DNA of 64,000 bases from Paracholeplasma brassicae (GTDB lineage: Bacteria > Bacillota_I > Bacilli_A > Acholeplasmatales > UBA5453): NCBI RefSeq assembly GCF_000967915.1, contig NC_022549.1:1538366-1602365 (forward strand). The letters run 5' to 3'. A program made the position numbers and the translations under genes. This document shows positions 24,634 to 36,600 of this stretch, piece by piece (position 1 is the stretch's first letter; every line of letters begins with the position of its first letter). Under the pieces are notes generated by a model, which saw nothing but the letters and a program-made list of their open reading frames with translations, was not told the DNA's origin and did not search any database.

Positions 24634-26166
24634 TTAGAAGTTGTACTGCTTGATGTAATTTCTCAACATCTTCTTCGAATCCATAAATTGTGTTTTACCA
24701 AATAATTTATCCATCAAGACAATCAGTTCTTCTAATTCATTTTTTAAAAATGGCACGTTTAATGATTCGAACTTTCTTAAAATTTTACGACTAACCATGT
24801 AATCAAGCGCTTCTGTTTCATCCCCACCACAAGCCACATAAACCGGAATGAATTGGTTAATTTGTTTATTAATACGGTTACCAAACGCAATTTGAAATTT
24901 ATCGATAATAAAATCATCGAGTTTTTGTAGATTTTCTAATGTTTTTTCTGAGATATGATGATTGTCTTTAGCTTCATTAAATAGCCCACTAAGATAATCA
25001 AAACTCATTTTAACTGGTTCGGTATCGATTGCCTCAAAAAACGTCGCTTTATCGTTCATTTCGATTGAGGCCACGCGGTCATAAACCTTATCGGTAATCA
25101 TAAAGGTCGAGTCATCTTTGTTGGCTGTACCGATAAACCAAATGTTCTGCGGTATTTGTAGTTTGCCATCTTTTAAGTGAATTGGGTCTTCTGGTTTTTG
25201 GTCGGTAATTAAAGACACTTTCCACTCGTTTGGATTGGGCATTTCAAGTAAGCTTAGGAAATCGGCAAAATAATACTCCACACGTGCTAAGTTCATTTCA
25301 TCAAGCACGATAAAATTTAAATCAGAGCGATAAGTCGCTTCATAAACCGCCTTTAAGAACTCCGTTTCATTGAACTTCTTAGTAAATTCATTAAAATAAC
25401 CAAGCATCTCAGCGCGATCACGCCAAGAAGGTTGAACTGAGATAATGTCGGTATCGTTACTGAAAAATTTCCCCATTGCGTAAGCAAGTGAGGTTTTCCC
25501 TGTCCCTGAAATCCCCTCAAGAACCATTGTTTTTGATGAGGCCATCCCGGAAAAGAAAATTCTAGCGGTCTTATGCGAATAGTAAAGACCTAACTTGCTT
25601 GCCGAGAAATGAACGAAGCGGTCGACCAATCCTTCAAGATTGAGATGATCACTTTCTTTCATTATGGTTTTTAATACGTTGAACTTGTAGGTTTCATCCA
25701 CCGACAACAACAACGGAAATCGAACTTTTGTCCCTGTTTTTTGACTCATTTGTCTTGGGACATCGCCTCTTGTTTGATCCAAAGGCGCATCCGTTCGTGA
25801 TAAAGCGAGGATTGCATTTTTTTCATCCAGTAATGACTCAATCTCATAATTTAGAATAGAGACCTCGTGCAGTAATTCTTCTTTGTCTCTTTCTTTACTG
25901 ACAAACCGTATGTATCTTCTTAGCAGTTGGATGATTAGCACCGTAATTAGTGCACTAAGAAAGAATAGAATCAGTAAAGAAGGAATTGCGAATACCCAAT
26001 CAATGGAAGTAAACGTTTTTGATGCCACCATAAAATCCCTAATGTAATTGGTGATATCGATTACGAAGACCTGATGGAGTAAATCGAAAAACATCGAAAA
26101 TCCTTTTCCGATATTTGAAATGATCGTTTTAAATAGTTCAATGAACCATTGTGCAAATTGTTCCAT
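24634..26166 (-). CDS. Membrane-anchored McrB-like AAA+ ATPase
   Basis: The start is taken at ATG 26166, giving 510 residues; a TTG two codons upstream is possible. An amphipathic N-terminus and a clear transmembrane helix at about 55-82 (FAIPSLLILFFLSALITVLII) are followed by a short coiled segment. The AAA+ domain has Walker A GISGTGKTSL near 218-227, Walker B FIVLDEMNLARVEYYF near 286-301 and sensor 1 WFIGTANKDDSTF, with DRVASIEM behind it. The DEMNLARVEYYF/ANKDDS pattern belongs to the McrB/dynein-related branch, known for GTP-driven DNA restriction in McrBC. Here the membrane anchor and the operon with giant surface proteins point to a different job. It has no DNA-binding N-terminal domain. 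Confidence 0.82.
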   Translation of the reverse strand: MEQFAQWFIELFKTIISNIGKGFSMFFDLLHQVFVIDITNYIRDFMVASKTFTSIDWVFAIPSLLILFFLSALITVLIIQLLRRYIRFVSKERDKEELLHEVSILNYEIESLLDEKNAILALSRTDAPLDQTRGDVPRQMSQKTGTKVRFPLLLSVDETYKFNVLKTIMKESDHLNLEGLVDRFVHFSASKLGLYYSHKTARIFFSGMASSKTMVLEGISGTGKTSLAYAMGKFFSNDTDIISVQPSWRDRAEMLGYFNEFTKKFNETEFLKAVYEATYRSDLNFIVLDEMNLARVEYYFADFLSLLEMPNPNEWKVSLITDQKPEDPIHLKDGKLQIPQNIWFIGTANKDDSTFMITDKVYDRVASIEMNDKATFFEAIDTEPVKMSFDYLSGLFNEAKDNHHISEKTLENLQKLDDFIIDKFQIAFGNRINKQINQFIPVYVACGGDETEALDYMVSRKILRKFESLNVPFLKNELEELIVLMDKLFGKTQFMDSKKMLRNYIKQYNF

Positions 26167-26184
26167 AGTCAATTCTTCTTTCTT

Positions 26185-27552
26185 TTAGCGATTTTTTGAT
26201 ACATAAGGTTGTAGATCTTCTTTTCTGAGGCGTTTACTAACCACCTGAGATTGATAATAACTAATGTCTTTATACACAATGCTTTGATTGTGTGCTTTTT
26301 CGGTTACATTGGTCGAGACTATCTCAACCGTATTACCTAAATACGATTTGATTGGTTCATAGGCTTCTTTTAAAAGGTCTTGTCTGACTCGTAAGAAATC
26401 AATTTGAAGTTTACTCGTGTAATCGACGAGCTGTTGGACATCTGTTTGATGATCCATTGAAAGGTGATAGCCCAAGTTTTTTAGCGCCATCACATTTTTG
26501 ACTAACTTCACGTCAGTTGATTGGTTTTTAAGCAGTGGTACGTATAAAATGATCTTCCCACTGTCGTACTGATAACGTTTCACTTTTTCATCAATTAGAT
26601 AGACCGCATCCTCATGTCTTAATAATTCAAGAGACGTCGGTAGAAAAAAGTAGAACGTTTTGTTTTTAATTTGTTGATACAAATCAAAAATATCTTCTAA
26701 ACTTTGTTCTAATAATACGGTATTTAGCCAAAATGCGTCACCTGTTTCTTCAAGTAGAGGCATAAATTCAAAGAAATCTTTTTCTTCCTTGTTTTTTTCA
26801 TAAGTGTATTTGACATCAAAGCCATAACACTTATCTTCATAGGTATCAAAGATTGGTAGGTAACTACGCTTGATTGATCCTTCTTTGACAGCGTCTTTCA
26901 TTTCTTTATAGTACTTGAGCGTTTCTTCATTTTGGTTTAACTGTTCGTTATATAAGATGATTTGGTTCCCGTTTTCTCTTTTGCCATGATAAAGTGCCTG
27001 TTTTAGTTGTAAAAACAACCGATCAAATGTGACGTCTTCTTGGTTTCTAGTCATTCCAATGGTCACTTGTCTTTTAACATAAAGATCGTCTGTGATCTTC
27101 ATCTTTTTAGACGTTGCCTGTTGAAACTTAACGGCTAGGTTGTAGAGTAAGTCGTCACTTAAGAGTTCTGGTAAATAAATCAAGAACGTTTCTCTTTCTT
27201 TTGTTTGAGCGAACTTCGCGCCTCGCGGCAGACTCATTTGTATGGCTTTACCCACACTTAACAAATAAGAATAAACGCCTTCTTCTTCAATGTAGGTTGC
27301 GATTTGATCGAATTGATCAACCGATAAATACATCAATTGAAAGTGACTACCTTTTTGTTCTTTCTTGTGTTCAATTAATTTGATTAATTCTTCAAACGTT
27401 GTGATGTCGTTAATTGTTTCTAGTTTGTCTTTTAAGTATCTTTTTCGTTCGAGTTTGATTAAATAGACTAAAACGATGACTAATATCAGACAAAAGACGA
27501 GAATCACACTTGAATAGATGATGTTTTCAATCGTAGATGCGTAAACAAACAT
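26185..27552 (-). CDS. Membrane protein with degenerate GGDEF and EAL domains
   Basis: Residues 8-32 of 455 form a transmembrane helix, followed by a basic KLERKRYLKDK stretch. Residues about 45-205 align in pattern with a GGDEF domain (MYLSVDQFDQI, then VTIGMTRN, then ALYHGKRENGNQI), but the GGDEF loop reads TKERETFLIYL, so cyclase activity is not expected. Residues 215-450 follow an EAL fold (SYLPIFD, FYFFLPTSLELL, LQIDFLRVRQD), but EAL is replaced and the DD-type metal site reads MDHQTD. It is therefore probably a c-di-GMP receptor or purely structural. AAAGGAA precedes the ATG. It lies third in the operon, after a hairpin at 27586-27615. Confidence 0.78.
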   Translation of the reverse strand: MFVYASTIENIIYSSVILVFCLILVIVLVYLIKLERKRYLKDKLETINDITTFEELIKLIEHKKEQKGSHFQLMYLSVDQFDQIATYIEEEGVYSYLLSVGKAIQMSLPRGAKFAQTKERETFLIYLPELLSDDLLYNLAVKFQQATSKKMKITDDLYVKRQVTIGMTRNQEDVTFDRLFLQLKQALYHGKRENGNQIILYNEQLNQNEETLKYYKEMKDAVKEGSIKRSYLPIFDTYEDKCYGFDVKYTYEKNKEEKDFFEFMPLLEETGDAFWLNTVLLEQSLEDIFDLYQQIKNKTFYFFLPTSLELLRHEDAVYLIDEKVKRYQYDSGKIILYVPLLKNQSTDVKLVKNVMALKNLGYHLSMDHQTDVQQLVDYTSKLQIDFLRVRQDLLKEAYEPIKSYLGNTVEIVSTNVTEKAHNQSIVYKDISYYQSQVVSKRLRKEDLQPYVSKNR

Positions 27553-27585
27553 AATGGAATTCCTTTCTTTTTCATACAGTAGAGG

Positions 27586-27615
27586 CTTAGGTAGTGTCCT
27601 TTAACACTACCTAAG
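27586..27615 (-). other. Intercistronic hairpin without T-run
   Basis: CTTAGGTAGTGT and ACACTACCTAAG form a perfect 12-bp stem with a 6-base loop in the 66-bp gap after the 4167-aa gene. The minus-strand sequence beyond it (CCTCTACTG) has no U-tract, so it should not terminate efficiently. An mRNA-stability or processing element separating surface genes from cytoplasmic genes is the likely role. Confidence 0.65.
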
Positions 27616-27618
27616 TAA

Positions 27619-30600
27619 TTAGATAATGAGCCCACGTCTTGTGGTTTGTTTCTTATTTCTTGATAGTTTCACTAAGAAGAACGCTACTGTAATTACCCAC
27701 AATAGGAATGTAATAATTAATAATACCGATAATAGGTAGTCTGGTTGACTGTCTTTGGTAATTGAAAGTCTGTAATACATAATACTGCCGTCTTGTGCTT
27801 CAACTTTAATTAAGACTTCGTTTTTACCAACGTCTAATCGGTCTAGTTCAATGGAGAGTTCATTTGATTCACCTAAGTATTCATAGCCTAAAACCGATAC
27901 TTTTGCATTTGGTGAGAAACTTTGAGCCGATAGTTTAAGCGTTTCTTGTTTAGCACCAACCGACACTTGGTAATGATACATGCTTGGATTAAATGCTAAT
28001 TTTTTACCTTCAACAACAAGACTCGTTAATCTTGCGTCGGTATCCGATACACCATCTCTGGTTAGAAGAATGGTATAGATTTGCGACTGCAAGCCATCGG
28101 CAGAGACCACTTCAATCTCAATGGTTTTGGTTGGTTCACTTGTTTTAAACTCGTAGGTTCTAAACCCTTGAACACGTGCTCCGCTTTGTTGGTCCTCAGT
28201 CGTTCCGGTTAACCTAACGTATCTGGTTGAAACGTCGACTTTAACAACGTAGGAGAACGTTAGTTTATCAAACGAATTTTGATCAAAGTAGGTGATGCTG
28301 GTTTCTTCTTTATAGGTTTGTTCACTACTACCTTTAACGTAGAGTGAATCAAGTAGTGCGTTACTATCGACGTAATTGACCACCACCGTGTAGGTTTTAA
28401 TCTCTCCGTTTTGTGCAGTAACTAATAGATTAAAGACATTTTCACCCGGGTGTAGTTGTTTGTTTCCGACCCCTTGTATTTGTTGGTTTTCTTTTCCTTG
28501 CACATCAAGGTAAATACTGGTCTTATTTGGATTCATTGGTATTTGAATTAGGTAATTTGTCTTATTCGGATCAAAATCCTTTAAGGCCAATCCATCAATT
28601 AGAATTGAATCTAATAAGTTGTCTGTTTGTGCTTCTTGTTTGATGACATTAATCGTGTAAGTTTCACTGCTCGTAGTTCCACTCTTTGATGTTACTCTAA
28701 CCGTATAAGTCAGTTCATTTGTTTGACCAAACACTTTAATCCCTGCCCCGTAAACAATGCCGGTTGCGGTGACCATTAAATTCATGTTTTTCACATCGTG
28801 GGGCACATAAATGGTGTAGGTTTTAATCGATACGTCAAAGATACTTTGCGCATTTGATTGTGTGCCTAGATAGTTTAGCGAATTACTACCAAATAGATCC
28901 AACGTTTCAATCTCTGCTTGGTCGTCTAACACAATGCCACGATAGAAACTGATGGTGTATTCTTCAACAAGTCCACTTTCAGCCATGACTGAGACTTTAA
29001 TGATTGTATGATATAGTCCATCAACAAAACCACCAAGTAGCACATTACCAACCCCATAGACACTGGCGTTTTCGTTAGACGCTATGCCTTCAACAATCAC
29101 ACTGTTTAGATTTGTGCTTGCGTCTAGGTTAATCACGTAGTCTTTAATGTCTTTATTAAAAGGACTTGTAAATGACAGGATATTTCCGTTTTTATCTTTG
29201 ACCACAAGGTTTTCTAACGTTGTATCATCACTCGCTTCTGTTCGATAGACTTCGATTTGATAACGTTTACCTTCAAGACCGCTTTCTGAGGTCACATAGA
29301 TGCTAAATACGTTCGATCCAACCGCTAAGGATTTAACACCAAGCCCAGTGATTATTGAGGTGTTTTTTGCCTTACCTGTTATATTTACCATATTTACATC
29401 GTATGGCACTTCAACGATGTAGGTTAACGTGTTGACATCAAATATTGGGTCTAGATCGTAATTTTCGACCCCAAGCGCTAACAAGGTATTGTCGAAACTA
29501 AACGCATTGATGACAATTTGATAAACCTTCGATTCATTTGATTCTGAAACCACCGTTATGTTAATTGTGTTTTTTCCTCTTGTGATTGGCATATTGCCTA
29601 AATCACCACTTAGGGTTGATAAACCGTGGTTTTTTGTTGCTTGTACATGTAGCTGACTCACTTTGTCTGAATCAACTGTTAACTCATAGTTCGTGAGATT
29701 CGGATTAAACCCCTCAATTAATACCCCATTGATTTGAAGAGATTTCAGTGTATTATCCGAATTTGGTTCTTCTTTAATCACACGAATCACGTACGTGTCT
29801 GAGGTGACTTTTCCACTCTTAGAGACCAAGAAGAAGGCAATTAACACTTCATTTTCATTAATTATCTGCTCACCTGCGCCATAGACGGTTGCACCATTTT
29901 GGTTAGTTACTTGTAGTAACATACGTGAGGTTTGATAAGGCACCGTAATTTCATATTCCAATTGACTGGTTGTAAATTGCGTTAAGGCCATTGGATAGAC
30001 ATGGTTTCCTAGGAATAATGTGGTATTACCATAAAGCGATAACTCATCTATGGTGATGTCGTCATTTGGATCGATGTTTCTAGAGATTGTAATCACATAG
30101 GTGCGTTCACTCAACCCATCTTGTGCCGTTACAGTGACATTGAAACGATCGGTTGTCATACCTACACCACTTCTTAAGCTATGGATCCCATCGCCTTTAA
30201 CCATCGCACCTGCGTGATTTTTGGTTGCGATAATCTCAACTTCAATCACATCACTACGAAGTGTTAAATCTATCATATAGTTTAAGGTCGTTGGATTAAA
30301 TACTGGATCATAATCTAGGATGTCACCTGTTTTTGTGTCTTTAACCACTAAATCAGACAACAGATTATCCGTTGATGTTTTTAAGACTTGAACGTTGTAA
30401 GCTTTGGAATTTCCACTTTGTGAGGTAACAATGATGGTGTAGAGTTTTTCAGAACCAATCACTGAAACCACACCTAAGCCTGTGACTTTACTATTTGATG
30501 GCCATACGCCACCAAAGGTAATTTCACTCGTGTGTTCATTCACTGTAATTTCTTGATAGGTTTTGGTTTCATCTAAATCGTAACGAACCCCATTTTCGAT

Positions 30601-33600
30601 GACATAGAATTCAAGTAGTTGATTCAGATTGGAAGGTTCTTCTCTTGTGACATTGACTAGATAGTTTTGTCCCTTAGTGCCGTCCTCGGCCGTCACATAA
30701 ACCACAATCGTTTTGGTATCACCTGGATTTAAGGCATATAACCCACCACCCGTCAGGCTTGCTCTTGGGTTTTTAATCCCATTTAAGAAGAACTTGTCGT
30801 CTTCATAAGCGAGTGTTAAGTCATAAACGTAGGTCAATTCATCAAATTCCAAATCATAACTGTATTTTGTTCCTTCAACGAGAAGGTCATACAACACGTT
30901 GTCCTCGCTAATTGATCCGTCGTTACTCTTTTCTTTTGTCACTAAGATTTCATAGGTTTTCTTTGTGGTTAAATCATCGGACGTTACCACAACTAAGAAT
31001 CGGTTTAGTCCATCGGTTAAGACTTGTCTGCCTAAACCGGTAACATTCATGTAATCATCACCTAGAACACCTTGAATATTGATTTGTTGTACCTCTTTAG
31101 ATACTTGACCTAAATCGTAAGTGTCAATCGTCGGTTGATAGTTGATACTAAATCCATCAACTGACAAGTCTAAGAGTGATGCCTCACTATTTTTGACTTC
31201 AATATAGATAAAATATGTTTTTTGAGTCTTGCCATCCTCGGCAACAACTAACACCTTTAAGGTATTAATGACCCCGCCTAAGACAAACTGTGTGGCTAAA
31301 TCACCTGTGACTCTTGCGTTAGAATCTTCACTTACGGCAAAGATATCAACAAGTTCGTGGCTTCGATCGAGTTTAAATCGATAAGCTAACTTACTTTGTT
31401 CAAAGACAAGCTTCGTTGGATGATCATCTAGTAAACCAACCAAGAGATTGCCTTGTTCATCTTTGACTTCAAGTAGATTTAAGTTCGCATTTGTGCTTGC
31501 TTGTTGTCGGTGGATTTCAATCGTATAGGTTTCACCAACACTCTTATCCTCCGCCGTGACCACAAAACTGATTTGTAAGTAGTCGCCCATAATGGCGTAT
31601 TGCCCACTACCACTAACAACCGCTTTTTGATCGTTGGTTAATACCGTTAGATTTAAGTTGGTTACTAAGTATGGCACGTTGATTTGATACGTTAAGGTTT
31701 CTTTATCAAACGCATTTTCTTGACTTAAGTATTCCACGCCGAAGAAGTCTCTAAGTGAGGCGCTCTTTATCGTGGTATCACTACTTAAGGTTGTTCCTTG
31801 TAAAATGGTAATACTATAGGTTTTTGATTGATTATTCTCTGCACTAACCACGAAATTAAACGTTTGTTTAATCGTTTGATCGGCTTGTTTAATAATTGTA
31901 AAGTACCCTGTGTCACCCGTTAATTGTTGTTTTAATGCATTCTTTAAGGTTGCTTCTATCGTAATGCCTGATAACTTATACGTTTTATCTAAGGTAATGT
32001 TGTAGTTGTAAATACCGGATTTATAACTAACGACCGTGTCGAAATTAAGCACATTGCCTAGCTCATCTGTCACCACAAGATTACTTAAATCCGTGTCAAT
32101 GAAGGCTTTTTCTCGTGTGATTTCAATTTCGAATACTTTGTCTTTTGATGCGTCATTCTTAAATTGCATGTATTCGGATCTCACGGTAATAAGAATAATG
32201 TTTTTACCGTCTTTTAAGATGATTTGTCCTTGATTAGTAATGACTGCTCTTGAATTGCTATTAGTCATCACAACAAGCACATCCACACTCAATATATCGT
32301 AAGTGTATGGTGTCGTTATTACGTATTTTCTTGTGTTTTGATCAAATGAATCCAATGAATTACCATCAAGAACTAAATCCGACACCTCGTTATCGTCGTT
32401 TAGCACATAAACAAGTAACGTGTATTCACTTAATACCGAATTGTCCTCTGAACGAACCACAAATTTAAATGTGTTTAGACCGCCAACGACAACTTTAACA
32501 CCATTACCTTCAATGACACTACCATTATGATCTGCCACACCGAATAAGGTGATTGTCTTGTTTTGATTGATTCGGTCGATGCGAACCTCCATCAAATGAT
32601 TGAGTGTCATACCTTCTAATAAGTCAACCCCATCTACTTTCGCACTGAGGCTCTTTAATACCGCTTCACTTGAGGCGACTTCTTGGGTGTATTGATATAG
32701 GTATGCCTCACCCTTGGTTCCGTATTCCGATACTCCTTCAATACTAAAGGTATTATCGCCTTGTTTAAGGGTATATGTAAATTCTTTATTTTGATTTAAG
32801 GTGACTAGTAGCCCATCGACTAAAATCGTCATGAATGGGTCTGCTTTTTCCACACGAATCGTCAAACTCTTTTGACTGTATGGGAAGCTACCTAAATCTT
32901 GGGTATTGATGTGGCTACTAAAGTCATAGCTAATACCTGAAATGACGATATTGTTAATCTCATTGACGTCATTTTTGGAGACGACTTTGATTTGATAGGT
33001 TTTTGTTTGTCCATCCTCAGCCGTTACGACGACTAAGTAGGTATTATCCACACCCACATTAACGACCTTCGTGCCTGCCCCACTGACTTTAGATAACGCA
33101 CTTGGGTTGACTGAGGCCAGTATCTCAAGCGCACTGACGCTTCGGTCAACTCGGAGTTCATAACTTAAGGTCGATGGATCAAAGTTGTCTAACTGATTAA
33201 CCCCACCAACCATCACTTCTAAGCCTTCTAGGTTATTATCTGTCTTCGCACTTAAACGTTCATAGTAGAATTCATAAATTACTTCTGTTTTTAAGTCTTC
33301 CGCAATTACTTTTATCACAATGACGTGAGTACCTGTTTTTAAGCTGTAATCAAACGCACTTAATGTTTGAAGTGAGCCATCAACGTATAGTTTTGCGTAC
33401 TGATCAAGATACGTCAAATTAAAACGGAACGTTTGATAGTCACTATAGTTAAAGATACCAAGGTCATATTGATGAATTTGCTTATCAAAAACAACGTTTG
33501 AAAGTTCATTAATTGATAAATTAGTGATACTTGCAACGTCACTCACGACGTATATTTTAATCACATAGGTTGCGACAAACAAGCCGTCTTCTGATTTGAC

Positions 33601-36600
33601 AATCACTTCAAATGTGTTAAGCCCTGTGGTCAATGCTTTTGAACCATTGCCACCAGTCACAGTCCCGTTATGATCTGCCACACCTAAAATCGAGATGGTC
33701 TTGCCTACGTAACTTCTTGGAATCTCTAGTTCAGTGAGCTTGCTTAACGTCATCCCACTAAGTAAGTCAACCCCATCTACTTTCGCACTGAGGCTCTTTA
33801 ATACCGCTTCACTTGAGGCAACTTCTTGGGTATATTGATAGAGATAGCTTTCACCCTTGGTTCCGTATTCAGATACCCCTTCGATACTAAAGGTATTATC
33901 GCCTTGTTTAAGGGTATATGTAAATTCTTTATTTTGATTTAAGGTGACTAGTAGCCCATCGACTAAAATCGTCATCCATGGGTCTGCTTTTTCCACACGA
34001 ATCGTCAAACTCTTTTGACTGTATGGGAAGCTACCTAAGTCTTTTGTATTAACGTGACTACTAAAGTCATAGCTAATACCTGAAATGACGATATTGTTAA
34101 TCTCATTGACGTCATTTTTGGAGACGACTTTGATTTGATAGGTTCTTGTTTGTCCATCCTCAGCTGTGACGACCACTAAGTAGGTATTATCCACACCCAC
34201 ATTAACGACCTTCGTGCCTGCCCCACTGACTTTTGATAATGCACTTGGGTTGACTGAGGCGATGATTTCGAGTGACGTGATACTTCGGTCAACTCGGAGT
34301 TCATAACTTAGCGTTGATGGATCAAAGTTTTCTAACTGATTAACCCCACCAACCATGACTTCTAAGCCTTCTAGGTTATTGTCTGTCTTCGCACTTAAGC
34401 GTTCATAAGACAGTGTGTAGTTGACTTCGGTTTGTGTGTCTTCTGCGACCACACGAACCGTAATCACATGACTGCCTTCTTTTAAATTGTACGAAACCGA
34501 CGTTTGAGTCGTTAAGACGCCATCAATGTAGAGTTTCGCGTAGGTATCACCATAGGTTAAGTTTAAGGTGAGTTTGCCTTGATGCGCGCTGTAGTTAAAG
34601 ACACCTAAGTCATAACTAAACACTTGATTATCGTAGATGAAGCTTGATAGTTCACTAATCGATAACGTATTTAATGTACTTACACTACTGTAGACGTAAA
34701 TCTTGATGGTATAAGTACTGCTTGTTGTCCCGTCTTCTGATCGAACGATGACCTCAAAGGTATTTAGTCCCACACTTAAGGCTTTACTCGTATTACCTGA
34801 GGTAATCGTTCCGTTTTTGTCTGCGACACCTAAGAGTGTGATTGTTTTTCCATTATAGCTGCGATCTAAGCTTAGCTCTATAAGGTTATTTAATGCGACC
34901 CCACTCAGTAAGTCAACCCCGTCTACTTTCGCACTAAGGCTCTTTAATATTGCCTCACTAGATGCGACTTCTTGGGTGTATTGATAGAGATAGCTTTCAC
35001 CCTTGGTTCCGTATTCAGATACCCCTTCAATTTTGAAAGTGTTCGTTCCTTGTTTAAGGGTATATGTAAATTCTTTATTTTGATTTAAGGTAACTAAAAC
35101 ACCATCGACTAAAATCGTCATCCATGGGTCTGCTTTTTCCACACGAATCGTCAAACTCTTTTGACTGTATGGGAAGCTACCTAAGTCTTTTGTATTAACG
35201 TGGCTACCAAAGTCATAGCTAATAGCTGAAATGACGATATTGTTAATCTCATTGACGTCATTTTTGGAGACGACTTTGATTTGATAGGTTCTTGTTTGTC
35301 CATCCTCAGCCGTTACGACGACTAAATAGGTATTTTCCACACCCACGTTAACGACCTTCGTGCCTGCCCCACTGACTTTAGACAACGCACTTGGGTTAAC
35401 TGAGGCGATGATTTCGAGTGATGTGATACTTCGGTCAACTCGGAGTTCATAACTTAAGGTCAATGGATCAAAGTTATCTAACTGATTAACCCCACCAACC
35501 ATGACTTCTAAGCCTTCAAGGTTATTGTCTGTCTTCGCACTTAAGCGTTCATAAGACAGTGTGTAGTTGACTTCGGTTTGTGTGTCTTCTGCGACCACAC
35601 GAACCGTAATCACATGACTGCCTTCTTTTAAATTGTACGAAACCGATGTTTGAGTCGTTAAGACGCCATCAATGTAGAGTTTCGCGTAGGTATCACCATA
35701 GGTTAAGTTTAAGGTGAGTTTGCCTTGATGCGCACTGTAGTTAAATAGACCTAAGTCGTAGCTCGTAACGCCTTGATCGTAGGTGAAGCTTGAGAGCTCA
35801 CTAATTGAAAGTGTATTTAGTGTACTTACGCTACTGTGTACGTAAATCTTGATGGTATAGGTACTGCTTGTTGTCCCGTCTTCTGATCTAACAATCACCT
35901 CAAAGGTATTTAGTCCCACGCTTAAGGCTTTACTCGTATTACCTGAGGTAATCGTTCCGTTTTTGTCTGCGACACCTAAGAGTGTGATTGTTTTTCCATT
36001 ATAACTGCGGTCTAAGCTCAGTTCGATTAAGTTATTTAACGTCATCCCACTAAGTAAGTCAACCCCGTCTACTTTCGCACTGAGGCTCTTTAATACCGCT
36101 TCACTTGAGGCGACTTCTTGGGTGTAGGTATAACGATAAATAGCCCCTTTAGTTCCAAACTCACTTTCGGTTTGAATCGTCAAGCTTTGACTGCCTTGTT
36201 TTAAGTTATAAACAAACTGATTATTCAGATCAAGGCTCACTAAAACACCATCAACCAACACTTTGGAATAGGTGTCTTCACGATTGACGGTAACTAGAAA
36301 TGTTTTATGACTAAACAAGAAACTACCCAAATTGACTGAATTCACATGAGTCGTAAAATCATAGTCAATGCCAGCAAATGAAATGTCATTAACCACGTGA
36401 TTATCGTTTTTTTGAATAATCACGACGTGATAATTTCTTTTAATTGTCTTATCTTCTGCCTCCACTGTGATGGAGAATTGTTTCTCGCCACCAGCGACTA
36501 AATCCAAACTGGTGTATAAGATGTTCTTTGTTGCGTTTGGATGATTTGGTGTTGCCACAATCGAATCAATTGTGACGCCTCGATCTACTCTGATTGTATA

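Noticed and set aside
22869-26166. McrBC restriction system
   Set aside because: The ATPase is membrane-anchored with no DNA-recognition domain, and the partner has no visible nuclease motif. The context is surface proteins.
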